From: Sipunculus nudus
Taxonomy: Eukaryota > Annelida > Sipuncula > Golfingiida > Sipunculidae
Reading direction: 5' to 3'
Assembly: GCA_026874595.1 (NCBI GenBank)
Contig: CM049309.1
Location: 75,314,426 to 75,378,425, forward strand
DNA: 64,000 bases
A program made the position numbers and the translations under genes. The notes beneath the pieces were generated by a model. The model was not told the origin of the DNA. It did not search any database and saw only the letters and a list, made by a program, of their open reading frames with translations. Shown piece after piece: positions 22,449 to 33,415 of the stretch; the stretch's first letter is position 1, and the number at the start of each line of letters is the position of its first letter.

Positions 22449-22539
22449 ATGACGAAAAGTAGATGTTTGGCTTTCATCATCCCTTTGGCGGTGCTACTCA
22501 CCGGAAGTGTGGACGGTGTACCTTCCACTATCAAAATAG
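22449..22539 (+). CDS. Signal-peptide exon, probable first coding exon of an ionotropic glutamate receptor-like gene
   Basis: ATG at 22449 (context GTCAGATGACG) opens 30 codons plus one base. The peptide begins MTKSRCLAFIIPLAVLLTGS and ends VDGVPSTIKI-G, with donor G|GTAAAT at 22539/22540. It has a basic start, a hydrophobic core and a plausible cleavage around VDG, then a strand-like STIKIG. In AMPA and kainate receptors the mature chain starts with a similar I-x-I-G-G-L/I-F strand of the amino-terminal ligand-binding domain, and to my recollection the first coding exon of vertebrate GRIA genes ends near that IQIG. A receptor of this class is my best guess. Guanylyl-cyclase receptors and class C GPCRs share the same fold and are alternatives. 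No second exon is visible. The rest would lie beyond the 37 kb repeat array. Confidence 0.5.
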
Positions 22540-24259
22540 GTAAATGGGACGTATTTCAATTGGTGTTTCAGCTTTAGTGATCAAGCACATTACGGGCTTC
22601 TTATGATTGAATTACTGAGACTCAAAACCACTAATGCAATATATTGATTTTCAGAATAGGGTACTATTCCGGGAGGACCGTCGATACCATATAACTGTAT
22701 GATGTTCTGCTTGAACTAGATTTGTAGTAGTTCTATACCACATTGTCAATGGCATTTAGTGGAATGAGATTCATGCAGCTATAGGGTATCTGTTACTACA
22801 AGCACAGGCGGAGTGTTGCTTGATGTCTGTTTAACTGGCAAATAGGGCATTTTTATCATTAAAGTGGTATTCGATTAAGGCTACTTGACATGTGACCATG
22901 AAAATTAAAATTCAATCAAATTCATCTGTATTCCTTGGGTTAACTGCTGGTATTCGCATCATTTGCCAGCACTGCAGCATTCAATATTAAGCGTAGGATG
23001 AAATAGGGGCAATCGAATGCAAACCTGAGCTAATGTTTGACCAAGAATTTTGATAATACATCATCTTTCTAATTACCAGACGAAAACTTAAACATAGCTG
23101 GCAGCTGTACGATAACTATCATATTTTTTAAGCGACCTATTCACACACCAAGTATGTTCAATATACTTAAAATATAGTTTTTTTCCATAAAATATGATGG
23201 TATTATGCTAACACCTGTAAAGAAGTTCCGTTTAACCCGCACCGGACAGGAACATTGGGCTAAAACATGAACATAGCCCTCACGCCATCTGGTGGCCGTA
23301 CCGCTCAATTTTTACAAATCAAGATTTTTCACTCTTCAAACTTCTGTTTCTTTCGTATTTGTTTCATTTAGGTTTATTCTCCTTGATGGAGATTTGTTGT
23401 TCATGCGCAAAATCGGACCATTAGCTTCACAGTCTTGTTATGTATAACAGACACACATTGAGGGTGTATACTCACACATAGAATCGTCACAACGTATACA
23501 TTGAATTGTAGAAAGGTTGTCCATGGTGTTGATAGGAATATTTTTATTCAGCCGAAATGACTTAATAGCGTGAGTTAATACATATATTATTGTAAATGAT
23601 AATAAACTTAGATAAATAGATAAATGTTGCTGTCGGTGTATGTTAAATATGAGTAAAGGAACCCTAATGATAAAAACACTGATATAATATAATATTCTTA
23701 TTATTAAGCCCTCTTTGATTACAGTCTTTTTATGTAAGGGGCCAGGAAAAAATCCAAACGTCATACCCTATTTTAATGGCATGATACAGAGTAAATCTCT
23801 TATATAGTAATATTAAGATTTCACTATTTGAGGTTACATCATTTTTTATCAAATTAATTATGTGAACTTGATATAGTAAGTCCGTGTGCCGGGATGGTTT
23901 GTTGGGAAAGTTTTGTATTAATTCATAAATGAACTAATAGCGTGGGGTAGTACACACATTATTTAAAATGATAGTTTTCCTTTAAAAGTGGCTCTCTTCA
24001 GTTTTCAGAGCGCTCAGTTTTCCTTTCCTTAGTGACTATTATTCCAGTTTTCGTTTATGGAAACGCTTCTGCAACTATTAGCGATTAACATGTATAAATG
24101 TAGATTTCTATGGGCACATTGATGGTACTTTTCATAAATAGGTCTAGGACACAAAGCTTATGATGACTTCCGTGTGCCGTGGAAAGATTAATATCGAGCT
24201 AAATACGCCTCAGCGAGTCTATAGAAACGCGGACTGGCAAATCATGACTTCGATTTATT
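22540..24259 (+). other. Presumed first part of the receptor intron, no exon recognised
   Basis: This is AT-rich sequence without a GGLF-type exon or other domain that I recognise. It includes one isolated CTCF-like site at 23282. Its 108-codon minus-strand frame (23438-23764) has no recognisable feature. Confidence 0.4.
23282..23295 (-). promoter_or_regulatory. CTCF-like motif outside the repeats
   Basis: The minus strand reads CCACCAGATGGCGT, which fits the CTCF core CCASYAGRKGGCRS at 13 of 14 positions. It points away from the plus-oriented motifs of the array. Confidence 0.35.
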
Positions 24260-24409
24260 GCTTGCCGGAATCAAAGATTTCGGCAAGCATATTGCTCAGT
24301 TGCGTATGTCTGTTTGTTACTTGCCGGAATCAAAGATTTCGGCAAGTATGTTGGTCAGTTCCGTATGTTTGTTTGTTTGTTACTTGCCGGAATCAAAGAT
24401 TCGGCAAGT
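24260..24409 (+). other. Three stacked 5' termini of the Helentron-like family
   Basis: Hairpin starts lie at 24260-24288, 24319-24347 and 24382-24409, each followed by ..TTGGTCAGTTGCGTATG-like sequence and a short (GTTT)n. The base pair closing the stem is G-C in the first and A-T in the other two. They look like serial insertions into the T-rich microsatellite of the preceding element, or slippage duplications of the 5' end. Confidence 0.7.
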
Positions 24410-24734
24410 ATGTTGATCACTTGCGTATGTTTGTTTGTCTGTTTGTCTGTTTGTCTGTTTGTCTGTTTGTCTGTCTGTCTGTCTGTGCTCTACAGGCCAC
24501 AATTTTTCACCGATCGCTCTGAAACTTATAGATATAGTGTAAGATCGGTTCTCCTCGGAGCCTATTGTTTTTGGTCATGATCGGTGAAAGGTCAAGGTCA
24601 GTGTCACCAAAAGACCTAAAATTTTTATTTTCTTCATATCTTCGTCAATAATAATCGTAGCCGCATAATCTGTAGCTCATTTTACTCCTCTTTATGTTAG
24701 CTTTCCAATTGCTATCAAATTTTTCCGGTCAATT

Positions 24735-24748
24735 GTTACCATGGTAAC
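24735..24748. promoter_or_regulatory. Perfect palindromic X-box-like site
   Basis: GTTACCATGGTAAC is a 14-base perfect palindrome matching the RFX X-box consensus (GTNRCC-N-RGYAAC type). One-mismatch versions recur twice in every array unit. Confidence 0.4.
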
Positions 24749-25032
24749 GTATTTTTGGGGGAAAATCTGAAAATTCGAAAATTTGACTCCAAATTTCTCA
24801 TTTTTTAAGTTAGAGAGGTCTAGTTTTTTGCATTGTGTAGCATTTAATATGCTCTATGGAAAATTAATGCAAGTCTCGCAAAATCTCCTGCCATTTTTCG
24901 TCAAACGAGATTTTTCGAGATTTCATTAAATACGATTTTGAGGTGGCAGTTTTACAGCTAACGTTCTAAAAGTGACATATTTTCTGTTTTTCTGTATTAT
25001 CTCGAACTTGTTTTTTCATTTTTCGAAAATAG

Positions 25033-25046
25033 CCACCAGGGGGCGT
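25033..25046 (+). promoter_or_regulatory. CTCF-like motif in element 2
   Basis: CCACCAGGGGGCGT, identical to the site in every array unit, although the surrounding body is clearly diverged. Confidence 0.4.
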
Positions 25047-26257
25047 GGTACCGGAAACACTACAACTTTTCATTTTTCCGCAATATCTAAAAAAATATTA
25101 AGCATATAACAATTTTCTTTGTCGCATCTAAAACTAGGATCATTGCCTTATTCCTTCCTATATATAGCCTTGTGCTGCCGTTACCATGGTTACCAAATTT
25201 TGGGGTTAAACTTGACGATCTGAAAATATGTAGTTTTTGGCTTCTATCTCGGTTGATATTTATGCTTTAAGGGTCTAGTTTTTAGCATAAGGCTGCTTTC
25301 TTTTGGGTTTAAGCTATTCCATTGCAATTCTCGTCAAATCTCGCTCGGTTTATTGCCAAACGAGAAATTACGAGATTTCACAGAAATGCTTATAACTTGA
25401 TCACGGTTAATGCTAAAATGGAGTAGTTTTCAGCATTTGGTAGTATTTCAGAAGCTGGACATGATAAAACTGCAAATCTCGCCACATCTCGTGTCATCTC
25501 CTGCCAAACGAGAATATTATAGATTTCAAACAAATGTCTTTATGTCGGTCATTTTCATGCTAGATATTTTATTTTTCTATTGTTTAAGAATCATTTGACT
25601 AGTTTTAAGTGATAAAAGTGAATATCTCGTCATATCTCGCACCATTTCTTGTCAAACGAGAACATGGGACCATTCAAGGAAACGCCTTTAATTGTGTTAT
25701 TTTTATGTGGAAGACTTATAGTTTTCAGCATTTGATAGCGTCTAACATTCTCGGTCACATTATATGATTATATTGTAAGTTTCTTCGAATCTTGCATCGT
25801 TTTTCTTCAAATAAAAAAAGTACATCCAATTGCCATGACCATAAGCGATGGCAGTATGTAATAGTAAATGTCGGCAGGGGCATTACATTTGACAGTTTAA
25901 GCTTTGTTCTATGGATGTGCGATGGTCCATGAAAAGTCACAATCCGGATTGATCCCACCTGTGCTTTTGGTGGTGGCCTCTTTTCATTCTTTGTATGGCC
26001 GCACTTTGAGGATTTCAATGCATTGAAAGCTTAATGACCTATTGTAAAGGATAATCCCTTAAAAAAAAAACAAAAAAAAAAAAAACAAAGAGAGAGGCTC
26101 CCCGAAATGTTACGGAATGCAGAGATAGTGTTGCTGGTAAGCACAATCACAACTATAATATCAGGGACGGATCCCCGATTTGCAGTTGGGTGTGTCAAAT
26201 CAGGGACGGATATCCGGATTGCAATTAGGGGTAGGGGTTAAATATAAATTATACATC

Positions 26258-26298
<41 letters not shown>

Positions 26299-26791
26299 TA
26301 CAAATTAAATTTCGCGAAGCTTACTTTTATCATTTTGGAAAATTACCACCCAGATGCCGCTGCAGTAATCATTATTGTACCATATCTCCAAAACTATAAA
26401 CTGTGTCACAACTTTGATTGTAGCATCTGAAACTAGATTTAATGCGTTTATCCTCTTGGTTACTCTTTCATATTCTTCCCTTACCATAGTGACCTTATGA
26501 AGGTTACAATTCACGAAATTCAAAGTATGAAGAATTATTCGAATAGACTGTGTTATTTTATTCATGCTTTCAATTTTGTATGGCATGAGTACACGACCTT
26601 CACCTGGAGTTTTTTTCTGTCTGTCTGTCTGTTTGTCTGTCTACTCGTCTGCGACTTTTGAAAATCAGTAAAACCACATAAAGATGTGCTTATGTTTTCC
26701 AAACAATAGGGGTTGGTCATTTGACCTGTTCCAAATGTTTTTTGCCTTTCTACTGTTTGTTGTCTGTTAGTTTGACTTTCTAATTTCTACT

Positions 26792-26821
26792 TCCGGCAAG
26801 TCCCGACCTATGGTCGTCTAG
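26792..26821 (+). other. 3' end of element 2
   Basis: TTCCGGCAAG, then CGACC-TAT-GGTCG and TCTAG, followed by TTTG. It matches the end of element 1 except for the short spacer (TCC versus CGTT). Confidence 0.75.
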
Positions 26822-26843
26822 TTTGTTTGTTTGTTTGTTTGTT

Positions 26844-26899
26844 GCTTGCCGGAAATCTTCGATTTTCGCAAGCATGTTGATCACCCGCGTATGTTTGTT
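26844..26899 (+). other. Extra 5' end fragment at the array's left edge
   Basis: A 56-base stub holds only the GCTTGCCGGAAATC hairpin and a GTTT remnant. It is interrupted by the full 5' end of unit 1 at 26900. Confidence 0.7.
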
Positions 26900-26947
26900 G
26901 CTTGCCGGAAATCTTCGATTTCCGCAAGCATATTGGTCAGTTGCGTA

Positions 26948-26998
<51 letters not shown>

Positions 26999-28234
26999 TT
27001 GTTTGTCACCACTCTCCTGGCCACAATTTTGCCACAATAACCTTGAAACTTACAGGGATGTTCGAAAACGTAATTTCTAGGTGCCCTATTGTTTTTGGTC
27101 AACATTGCTCCAGGGTCAAGGGTCAAGGTCACGACAGGTATGGTTAACGGTTTTTGCACTATAACTTCGCCATAAATAGGCTTATCCACTTCTGCAATAG
27201 CTCATTTTTTTCGTCATCACCTGGCCTTTCTTTTGACATGTAGCTTACTTAAATTTGCCGTTACCATGGTTACATTTTTTGGGCAAAATTCATGGAAATT
27301 GGAAATAACACGACCATTTTTTGTAACTTTGTCAATTTTTAAGCTACAGACGTCTGGTTTTGGTCATTATGTACCTTATGGGCAGCTTGACATGATAAAA
27401 CTGAAAGTCTCACCAAATCTCGCACCATTTCTCGTCAAACGAGAGTCTTAGAGATTTCATTAAATATGACCTACAGGTTGCATTTTTTTAACAATGGCTT
27501 TGAAATTGATATATTTTGTGTTATTTATAAATATCTCGAAATCAGTTTTTCATTTTTTGGAAATAGCCACCAGGGGGCGTGGTACATGAAACACTGTAAC
27601 ATGTCATTTTTCTGCAATATCTCAAAAAATATTAAACGTGACACCATTTTTTTTGGTCGTATCTGAAACTAGGAACATTGGCTTATCTCTTCGCACATGT
27701 TGCTTTGTGCTGCCGTTACCATGGTTACCAAATTTTGGGGTAAAACTTGACAATCTGAAAATTCGGAGTTTTCCAGATTCTATCTCTGTTGATATTTGCG
27801 ATAGAAAGGTCTGGTTTTTGGCGTTACACAGCATCCCTCTAGTTCTAAGCCGTTCAATCGCAAGTCTCGTCATATCTCGCACCGTTTCTCGTGAAACGAG
27901 AACACGTGACCATTCAAAGAAATGCCTATAATTCTGTCATTTTTCACGCTACAGACACATGGTTTGCAGCGCTGGATAGCGGCTGACACTCGCAGTCACA
28001 TTCAGGGGTCACATTGTTAGTCTCGTCAAATCTCGCGCCGTTTTTCGCCAGACCACGAAGACACTCGCCGTCGCCGCAAGTGGCGGCAGGGTCCTTACGG
28101 TGGGCGGCCGGCGTGTGCAGCGGTCCGTGACGGCCTCTCCGGGCCCCATCTATGATCATACATGGAGGCACAGTCCATACTTTATTGCTTGCCGGAAATC
28201 TTCGATTTCCGCAAGCATATTGGTCAGTTGCGTA

Positions 28235-28273
<39 letters not shown>

Positions 28274-29474
28274 TGTTTGTTTGTCACCACTCTCCTGGCC
28301 ACAATTTTGCCACAATAACCTTGAAACTTACAGGGATGTTCGAAAACGTAATTTCTAGGTGCCCTATTGTTTTTGGTCAACATTGCTCCAGGGTCAAGGG
28401 TCAAGGTCACGACAGGTATGCGTTAACGGTTTTTGCACTATAACTTCGCCATAAATAGGCTTATCCACTTCTGCAATAGCTCATTTTTTTCGTCATCACC
28501 TGGCCCTTTCTTTTTGACATGTAGCTTACTTAAATTTGCCGTTACCATGGTTACATTTTTTTGGGCAAAATTCATGGAAAATTGGAAATAACACGACCAT
28601 TTTTTTGTAACTTTGTCAATTTTTAAGCTACAGACGTCTGGTTTTGGTCATTATGTACCTTATGGGCAGCTTGACATGATAAAACTGAAAGTCTCACCAA
28701 ATCTCGCACCATTTCTCGTCAAACGAGAGTCTTCGAGATTTCATTAAATATGACCTACAGGTTGCATTTTTTTAACAATGGCTTTGAAATTGATATATTT
28801 TGTGTTATTTATAAATATCTCGAAATCAGTTTTTCATTTTTTGGAAATAGCCACCAGGGGGCGTGGTACATGAAACACTGTAACATGTCATTTTTCTGCA
28901 ATATCTCAAAAAAATATTAAACGTGACACCATTTTTTTTGGTCGTATCTGAAACTAGGAACATTGGCTTATCTCTTCGCACATGTTGCTTTGTGCTGCCG
29001 TTACCATGGTTACCAAATTTTGGGGTAAAACTTGACAATCTGAAAATTCGGAGTTTTCCAGATTCTATCTCTGTTGATATTTGCGATAGAAAGGTCTGGT
29101 TTTTGGCGTTAGACAGCATCCCTCTAGTTCTAAGCCGTTCAATCGCAAGTCTCGTCATATCTCGCACCGTTTCTCGTGAAACGAGAACACGTGACCATTC
29201 AAAGAAATGCCTATAATTCTGTCATTTTTCACGCTACAGACACATGGTTTGCAGCGCTGGATAGCGGCTGACACTCGCAGTCACATTCAGGGGTCACATT
29301 GTTAGTCTCGTCAAATCTCGCGCCGTTTTTCACCATACCACGAAGACACTCGCCGTCGCCGCAAGTGGCGGCAGGGTCCTTACGGTGGGCGGCCGGCGTG
29401 TGCAGCGGTCCGTGACGGCCTCTCCGGGCCCCATCTATGATCATACATGTTGGAGGCACAGTCCATACTTTATT

Positions 29475-29504
29475 GCTTGCCGGAAATCTTCGATTTCCGC
29501 AAGC
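29475..29504 (+). other. 5' hairpin of the array units
   Basis: GCTTGC pairs with GCAAGC, one C is bulged, and GGAAATC pairs with GATTTCC around a TTC loop, so the stem is again 13 pairs. Compared with elements 1 and 2 both sides of the inner stem have changed together, keeping pairing. Confidence 0.75.
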
Positions 29505-29522
29505 ATATTGGTCAGTTGCGTA

Positions 29523-29565
<43 letters not shown>

Positions 29566-29679
29566 TTGTTTGTCACCACTCTCCTGGCCACAATTTTGCC
29601 ACAATAACCTTGAAACTTACAGGGATGTTCGAAAACGTAATTTCTAGGTGCCCTATTGTTTTTGGTCAACATTGCTCCA

Positions 29680-29698
29680 GGGTCAAGGGTCAAGGTCA
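29680..29698 (+). promoter_or_regulatory. Triple nuclear-receptor half-site (DR1-like)
   Basis: GGGTCA-A-GGGTCA-A-GGTCA: three half-sites in direct repeat spaced by one base. It includes TCAAGGTCA, the extended half-site bound by ERR and FTZ-F1/SF-1 type receptors. It is present in every unit and in diverged form in elements 1 and 2. Function is unproven. Confidence 0.4.
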
Positions 29699-30133
29699 CG
29701 ACAGGTATGGTTAACGGTTTTTGCACTATAACTTCGCCATAAATAGGCTTATCCACTTCTGCAATAGCTCATTTTTTTCGTCATCACCTGGCCTTTCTTT
29801 TGACATGTAGCTTACTTAAATTTGCCGTTACCATGGTTACATTTTTTGGGCAAAATTCATGGAAATTGGAAATAACACGACCATTTTTTGTAACTTTGTC
29901 AATTTTTAAGCTACAGACGTCTGGTTTTGGTCATTATGTACCTTATGGGCAGCTTGACATGATAAAACTGAAAGTCTCACCAAATCTCGCACCATTTCTC
30001 GTCAAACGAGAGTCTTCGAGATTTCATTAAATATGACCTACAGGTTGCATTTTTTTAACAATGGCTTTGAAATTGATATATTTTGTGTTATTTATAAATA
30101 TCTCGAAATCAGTTTTTCATTTTTTGGAAATAG

Positions 30134-30147
30134 CCACCAGGGGGCGT
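30134..30147 (+). promoter_or_regulatory. CTCF-like motif of the array units
   Basis: CCACCAGGGGGCGT matches the CTCF core CCASYAGRKGGCRS at 13 of 14 positions. It recurs once per unit in the same orientation, giving 29 sites about 1.28 kb apart. Confidence 0.45.
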
Positions 30148-30281
30148 GGTACATGAAACACTGTAACATGTCATTTTTCTGCAATATCTCAAAAAATATT
30201 AAACGTGACACCATTTTTTTTGGTCGTATCTGAAACTAGGAACATTGGCTTATCTCTTCGCACATGTTGCTTTGTGCTGCC

Positions 30282-30295
30282 GTTACCATGGTTAC
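30282..30295. promoter_or_regulatory. X-box-like site of the array units
   Basis: GTTACCATGGTTAC, one base from the perfect palindrome at 24735. A second copy lies at 29827-29840 in the same unit. Confidence 0.35.
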
Positions 30296-30619
30296 CAAAT
30301 TTTGGGGTAAAACTTGACAATCTGAAAATTCGGAGTTTTCCAGATTCTATCTCTGTTGATATTTGCGATAGAAAGGTCTGGTTTTTGGCGTTAGACAGCA
30401 TCCCTCTAGTTCTAAGCCGTTCAATCGCAAGTCTCGTCATATCTCGCACCGTTTCTCGTGAAACGAGAACACGTGACCATTCAAAGAAATGCCTATAATT
30501 CTGTCATTTTTCACGCTACAGACACATGGTTTGCAGCGCTGGATAGCGGCTGACACTCGCAGTCACATTCAGGGGTCACATTGTTAGTCTCGTCAAATCT
30601 CGCGCCGTTTTTCACCATA

Positions 30620-30716
30620 CCACGAAGACACTCGCCGTCGCCGCAAGTGGCGGCAGGGTCCTTACGGTGGGCGGCCGGCGTGTGCAGCGGTCCGTGACGG
30701 CCTCTCCGGGCCCCAT
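30620..30716. repeat. GC-rich joint segment of the array unit
   Basis: About 100 bases of strongly GC-rich sequence (CTCGCCGTCGCCGCAAGTGG, GGCGGCCGGCG, CCGGGCCCC) contrast sharply with the AT-rich body. It is absent from elements 1 and 2 and present in every unit, and it replaces the family's 3' end. It may be captured host DNA, possibly a gene fragment. The minus-strand frame reads through it but I recognise no domain. Confidence 0.6.
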
Positions 30717-30804
30717 CTATGATCATACATGTTGGAGGCACAGTCCATACTTTATTGCTTGCCGGAAATCTTCGATTTCCGCAAGCATATTGGTCAGTTG
30801 CGTA

Positions 30805-30847
<43 letters not shown>

Positions 30848-32086
30848 TTGTTTGTCACCACTCTCCTGGCCACAATTTTGCCACAATAACCTTGAAACTT
30901 ACAGGGATGTTCGAAAACGTAATTTCTAGGTGCCCTATTGTTTTTGGTCAACATTGCTCCAGGGTCAAGGGTCAAGGTCACGACAGGTATGGTTAACGGT
31001 TTTTGCACTATAACTTCGCCATAAATAGGCTTATCCACTTCTGCAATAGCTCATTTTTTTCGTCATCACCTGGCCTTTCTTTTGACATGTAGCTTACTTA
31101 AATTTGCCGTTACCATGGTTACATTTTTTGGGCAAAATTCATGGAAATTGGAAATAACACGACCATTTTTTGTAACTTTGTCAATTTTTAAGCTACAGAC
31201 GTCTGGTTTTGGTCATTATGTACCTTATGGGCAGCTTGACATGATAAAACTGAAAGTCTCACCAAATCTCGCACCATTTCTCGTCAAACGAGAGTCTTCG
31301 AGATTTCATTAAATATGACCTACAGGTTGCATTTTTTTAACAATGGCTTTGAAATTGATATATTTTGTGTTATTTATAAATATCTCGAAATCAGTTTTTC
31401 ATTTTTTGGAAATAGCCACCAGGGGGCGTGGTACATGAAACACTGTAACATGTCATTTTTCTGCAATATCTCAAAAAATATTAAACGTGACACCATTTTT
31501 TTTGGTCGTATCTGAAACTAGGAACATTGGCTTATCTCTTCGCACATGTTGCTTTGTGCTGCCGTTACCATGGTTACCAAATTTTGGGGTAAAACTTGAC
31601 AATCTGAAAATTCGGAGTTTTCCAGATTCTATCTCTGTTGATATTTGCGATAGAAAGGTCTGGTTTTTGGCGTTAGACAGCATCCCTCTAGTTCTAAGCC
31701 GTTCAATCGCAAGTCTCGTCATATCTCGCACCGTTTCTCGTGAAACGAGAACACGTGACCATTCAAAGAAATGCCTATAATTCTGTCATTTTTCACGCTA
31801 CAGACACATGGTTTGCAGCGCTGGATAGCGGCTGACACTCGCAGTCACATTCAGGGGTCACATTGTTAGTCTCGTCAAATCTCGCGCCGTTTTTCACCAT
31901 ACCACGAAGACACTCGCCGTCGCCGCAAGTGGCGGCAGGGTCCTTACGGTGGGCGGCCGGCGTGTGCAGCGGTCCGTGACGGCCTCTCCGGGCCCCATCT
32001 ATGATCATACATGTTGGAGGCACAGTCCATACTTTATTGCTTGCCGGAAATCTTCGATTTCCGCAAGCATATTGGTCAGTTGCGTA

Positions 32087-32129
<43 letters not shown>

Positions 32130-33368
32130 TTGTTTGTCACCACTCTCCTGGCCACAATTTTGCCACAATAACCTTGAAACTTACAGGGATGTTCGAAAAC
32201 GTAATTTCTAGGTGCCCTATTGTTTTTGGTCAACATTGCTCCAGGGTCAAGGGTCAAGGTCACGACAGGTATGGTTAACGGTTTTTGCACTATAACTTCG
32301 CCATAAATAGGCTTATCCACTTCTGCAATAGCTCATTTTTTTCGTCATCACCTGGCCTTTCTTTTGACATGTAGCTTACTTAAATTTGCCGTTACCATGG
32401 TTACATTTTTTGGGCAAAATTCATGGAAATTGGAAATAACACGACCATTTTTTGTAACTTTGTCAATTTTTAAGCTACAGACGTCTGGTTTTGGTCATTA
32501 TGTACCTTATGGGCAGCTTGACATGATAAAACTGAAAGTCTCACCAAATCTCGCACCATTTCTCGTCAAACGAGAGTCTTCGAGATTTCATTAAATATGA
32601 CCTACAGGTTGCATTTTTTTAACAATGGCTTTGAAATTGATATATTTTGTGTTATTTATAAATATCTCGAAATCAGTTTTTCATTTTTTGGAAATAGCCA
32701 CCAGGGGGCGTGGTACATGAAACACTGTAACATGTCATTTTTCTGCAATATCTCAAAAAATATTAAACGTGACACCATTTTTTTTGGTCGTATCTGAAAC
32801 TAGGAACATTGGCTTATCTCTTCGCACATGTTGCTTTGTGCTGCCGTTACCATGGTTACCAAATTTTGGGGTAAAACTTGACAATCTGAAAATTCGGAGT
32901 TTTCCAGATTCTATCTCTGTTGATATTTGCGATAGAAAGGTCTGGTTTTTGGCGTTAGACAGCATCCCTCTAGTTCTAAGCCGTTCAATCGCAAGTCTCG
33001 TCATATCTCGCACCGTTTCTCGTGAAACGAGAACACGTGACCATTCAAAGAAATGCCTATAATTCTGTCATTTTTCACGCTACAGACACATGGTTTGCAG
33101 CGCTGGATAGCGGCTGACACTCGCAGTCACATTCAGGGGTCACATTGTTAGTCTCGTCAAATCTCGCGCCGTTTTTCACCATACCACGAAGACACTCGCC
33201 GTCGCCGCAAGTGGCGGCAGGGTCCTTACGGTGGGCGGCCGGCGTGTGCAGCGGTCCGTGACGGCCTCTCCGGGCCCCATCTATGATCATACATGTTGGA
33301 GGCACAGTCCATACTTTATTGCTTGCCGGAAATCTTCGATTTCCGCAAGCATATTGGTCAGTTGCGTA

Positions 33369-33415
<47 letters not shown>

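Larger units (their letters stand above)
24260..26821 (+). mobile_element. Non-autonomous Helentron/HINE-like element 2
   Basis: This is the same family as 9485-14160. It starts with the GCTTGCCGG..GGCAAGC hairpin and (GTTT/GTCT)n at 24420-24487, then a body with the GGTCAAGGTCA, GTTACCATGG and CCACCAGGGGGCGT blocks. It ends TTCCGGCAAG, CGACC-TAT-GGTCG, TCTAG at 26821. Repeated 'TCTCG..CAAACGAGA' blocks (near 24895, 25350, 25505, 25655) are internal subrepeats. A second (GTCT)n lies at 26618-26642, as in element 1 near its 3' end. A purine tract occurs at 26060-26090 and (ATA)n at 26260-26297. It encodes no Rep or helicase. It is followed at once by GTTT repeats and the next 5' hairpin. Confidence 0.7.
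29475..30756 (+). repeat. Representative array unit (unit 3)
   Basis: Order of parts: 5' hairpin (29475-29504); spacer TATTGGTCAGTTGCGTAT; (GTTT/GTCT)n (29524-29573); body with CCACAATTTTGCCACAATAA; nuclear-receptor-like triple half-site (29680-29698); X-box-like site (29827-29840); first TCTCG..CAAACGAGA subrepeat (~29975-30022); CTCF-like site (30134-30147); second X-box-like site (30282-30295); diagnostic C/G site (30394); second and third TCTCG subrepeats (~30432-30470 and ~30588-30608); GC-rich joint (30620-30716); short CACAGTCCATACTTTATT bridge into the next hairpin. Confidence 0.9.

Noticed and set aside
9485-26821. Autonomous Helitron with Rep and helicase
   Set aside because: No frame with Rep HUH or helicase motifs is present in either element. 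Both are non-autonomous.
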